Shown: positions 13,715 to 15,093 of the stretch, in pieces | Layout of the letters: each line of letters opens with the position of its first letter | How positions within the stretch are numbered: the stretch's first letter is position 1 | NCBI RefSeq assembly: GCF_905207245.1 | Contig: NZ_CAJLKP010000108.1 | Location: 1-15,093, forward strand | DNA: 15,093 bases | DNA from: an uncultured Bacteroides sp. | Lineage (GTDB): Bacteria > Bacteroidota > Bacteroidia > Bacteroidales > Bacteroidaceae | Reading direction: 5' to 3' | The notes under the pieces: generated by a model | Databases searched by the model: none | What the model saw: only the letters and a program-made list of their open reading frames with translations | What the model was told of the DNA's origin: nothing | Made by a program: the position numbers and the translations under genes

Positions 13715-13745
13715 CGAAGATAGAGGAAGTTTTCGGAATAACAAA
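13715..13745 (-). promoter_or_regulatory. promoter of tRNA-Ser(GGA)
   Basis: On the minus strand TTTG (13745-13742), exactly 19 bp and TATCTTCG (13722-13715) match the Bacteroides promoter with one change in the -7 element. Confidence 0.65.
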
Positions 13746-13859
13746 ATTTCAAACCAACTTTATTTAAAGATTACAGTTCTGCCACTTTATCCGGTATTTC
13801 TATTCATAAATATATTCCATGATTTCACATACAACCTATACAAGATTCCTTCTTTTTTC

Positions 13860-13867
13860 TATCTTTG
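13860..13867 (+). promoter_or_regulatory. -7 element for the winged-helix gene
   Basis: TATCTTTG fits TAnnTTTG and leaves a leader of about 25 nt to the ATG at 13899. No clear -33 element is seen. Confidence 0.45.
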
Positions 13868-13898
13868 TGAAATTAACCCCAAAAACGATATTATCAAT

Positions 13899-14960
13899 AT
13901 GAAAGTCCCCAACATCCGCCTACTGAACCAACAATTATCGGCTCCACAGTTTCGTCAGCCCAAAGACTTAGTATCCTGGATGGGAGCTATACAGGCACAA
14001 GACTATACGATGGTCAAATGGGCTGTAGGAATGCGTTTGAAGTCACCTTCTCTCCAGATGGTAGAGAAAGCTCTGCATCAGGGAGAAATTCTAAGAATTC
14101 ATGTGATGCGTCCCACATGGCATCTTGTAGCGGCAGAAGACATTCGCTGGATGCTGAAACTGTCCGCCCAACGTATTAAATCGGCCAACGATTCATTTGC
14201 CAAAGGGCACGAATTGGAAATAACAGAAGATACCTTCACTAAAAGTAACCGCCTGCTGGAGAATATCCTTTGCGGGAAGAAAAGTATGACAAAGCAGGAG
14301 ATTACCGAGCAATTCGAACATTCAGGACTTCCCGCTACCAATTACCACATAACCCGGTTCATGGCACGTGCAGAGACAGAGGGCATTTTATGTAGCGGGG
14401 AATGTAGAGGCAGACTACACACCTATGCACTCCTGGAAGAACGGGTTCCACCGATGCCCGATCCTACAAAGGATGAAGCTTTGGCACGCCTGGCAAGAAG
14501 CTATTTTCGCAGCCATGCCCCCGCCACTTTGCAGGATTTCATCTGGTGGTCTGGTCTCCCAATAACAGAAGCCCGGCAAGCCATCTATCTGATAGAGTCC
14601 GAAATGACTTCAGAACAATGGAAAAATCAAACCTGGTATATCCATAACACTTGCCGCACCCGTGGAAAAACATCCGGAAGCCTGTTCCTTCTTCCTCCGT
14701 ATGATGAATATCTGATCGGATACAAAGACCGCACGGACGTTCTGCCCAAAGAATATTACTCCAAAGCATTCACAAATAATGGTTTATTCTACCCCGTAAT
14801 TGTTCATGACGGGCAAGTCGTAGGAAATTGGGATAGAACAATAAAGAAAAAAGGGAGTTACCCGCAACATTCATATTTCCGGCACGACGCTTGCATTGAC
14901 GAAGAAGTATTGAATCAAGCTAAACGGGAATATATGCAGTTTATGGCATGCACTTTATGA
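13899..14960 (+). CDS. winged-helix HTH_42 family protein, AlkZ-like DNA glycosylase
   Basis: The 353-residue protein fits the HTH_42 (winged helix DNA-binding, YcaQ/AlkZ) family along its full length. Near the N-terminus it has W-M-G-A-I-Q32-A-Q34-D-Y. In AlkZ a Q-x-Q motif at this place forms the catalytic centre that removes alkylated and cross-linked bases. Other family marks are R-I-H-V-M-R-P-T-W-H-L-V (about 67-78), L-Q-D-F-I-W-W-S-G-L, and L-L-P-P-Y-D-E-Y-L-I-G-Y-K-D-R before V-G-N-W-D-R-T. Repair of DNA cross-links or alkylated bases is therefore plausible; activity on a given lesion is inferred. The gene stands alone with its own promoter, convergent with the next tRNA gene and sharing its terminator. 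Confidence 0.85.
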   Translation: MKVPNIRLLNQQLSAPQFRQPKDLVSWMGAIQAQDYTMVKWAVGMRLKSPSLQMVEKALHQGEILRIHVMRPTWHLVAAEDIRWMLKLSAQRIKSANDSFAKGHELEITEDTFTKSNRLLENILCGKKSMTKQEITEQFEHSGLPATNYHITRFMARAETEGILCSGECRGRLHTYALLEERVPPMPDPTKDEALARLARSYFRSHAPATLQDFIWWSGLPITEARQAIYLIESEMTSEQWKNQTWYIHNTCRTRGKTSGSLFLLPPYDEYLIGYKDRTDVLPKEYYSKAFTNNGLFYPVIVHDGQVVGNWDRTIKKKGSYPQHSYFRHDACIDEEVLNQAKREYMQFMACTL

Positions 14961-14994
14961 CAGACATCTTTTAAAAGAGAATCATATGCAACAA

Positions 14995-15027
14995 AAAAGC
15001 CTACAAATCAGTGATTTGTAGGCTTTT
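14995..15027. terminator. bidirectional terminator between the AlkZ-like gene and tRNA-Ser
   Basis: Arms AAAAGCCTACAAAT (14995-15008) and ATTTGTAGGCTTTT (15014-15027) form a 14-bp stem with loop CAGTG. T runs on both strands make it work in either direction: 35 bp after the protein gene stop and 15 bp beyond the tRNA 3' end. Confidence 0.82.
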
Positions 15028-15041
15028 ATTTATCTTTCCAG

Positions 15042-15093
15042 CGGAGAGACAGGGATTCGAACCCCGGGTACCTCGCAGTACAACGGTTTTCAA
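15042..15093 (-). tRNA. tRNA-Ser(UGA), 3' part (cut by window edge)
   Basis: The visible 52 bases run from the discriminator G through the acceptor strand, T-arm and long variable arm into the anticodon loop TTGAAA, which includes anticodon TGA. They are identical to the same part of the tRNA at 6684-6768. The 5' half lies beyond the window. Confidence 0.92.

Overview
The window looks like a Bacteroides chromosome (Bacteroidota). The evidence is promoters of the TTTG-N19-TAnnTTTG type, weak Shine-Dalgarno sites, a FimB/Mfa2-DUF3575 fimbrial operon, a TPR-AraC hybrid regulator, a NigD-like lipoprotein and a PRTRC E1-like gene. The species cannot be fixed from the sequence alone.

Layout. (1) Positions 1-3970, all minus strand: the start of a fimbrial-type operon. 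A membrane-bound TPR/AraC regulator is followed by a promoter with two tandem 21-nt repeats just upstream of its -33 element, then a small membrane-protein ORF running in frame into a frameshifted DUF3575 gene, then a FimB/Mfa2-type lipoprotein cut by the window edge. (2) Positions about 4000-6640: a decayed accessory island. It holds the 3' scrap of a PRTRC gene, an intact PRTRC ThiF/E1-like gene, a NYN-LOTUS nuclease-like gene, a small HTH protein and the broken 5' end of a tyrosine recombinase. The island abuts the 3' side of a tRNA-Ser(UGA) gene, the usual position for integrating elements. (3) Positions 6769-7640: a gene-free stretch with two related 30-bp dyads, a cluster of GTGTAGG motifs and a perfect 22-bp palindrome on the pyruvate formate-lyase promoter. 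(4) Positions 7649-10604: pflB-pflA, anaerobic pyruvate cleavage and its radical-SAM activase, separated by one base. (5) Positions 10677-13424: an ECF sigma factor, a protein with an anti-sigma-like N-terminus, one membrane helix, a disordered linker and an outer-membrane beta-barrel, and a divergent NigD-like lipoprotein. This matches the Das/Dma/NigD system reported to control outer-membrane vesicle formation in B. thetaiotaomicron. (6) Positions 13615-15093: tRNA-Ser(GGA), an AlkZ-like winged-helix protein and a second, cut tRNA-Ser(UGA).

The best signal is in region 5. The bipartite sequence GTGCAGTATTTT-N10-GCATTT occurs twice in the 173-bp das-nigD intergenic region, once on each strand and pointing at each gene. 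It has ECF promoter geometry, so it is a strong candidate for the sigma factor's own recognition site. It would make the sigma factor autoregulated and couple it to nigD. Other signals worth attention are the palindromic operator on pflB, the repeat/AraC-regulator pair, the orphan E1 of the PRTRC system and the slipped GGTGT repeat inside the integrase remnant.
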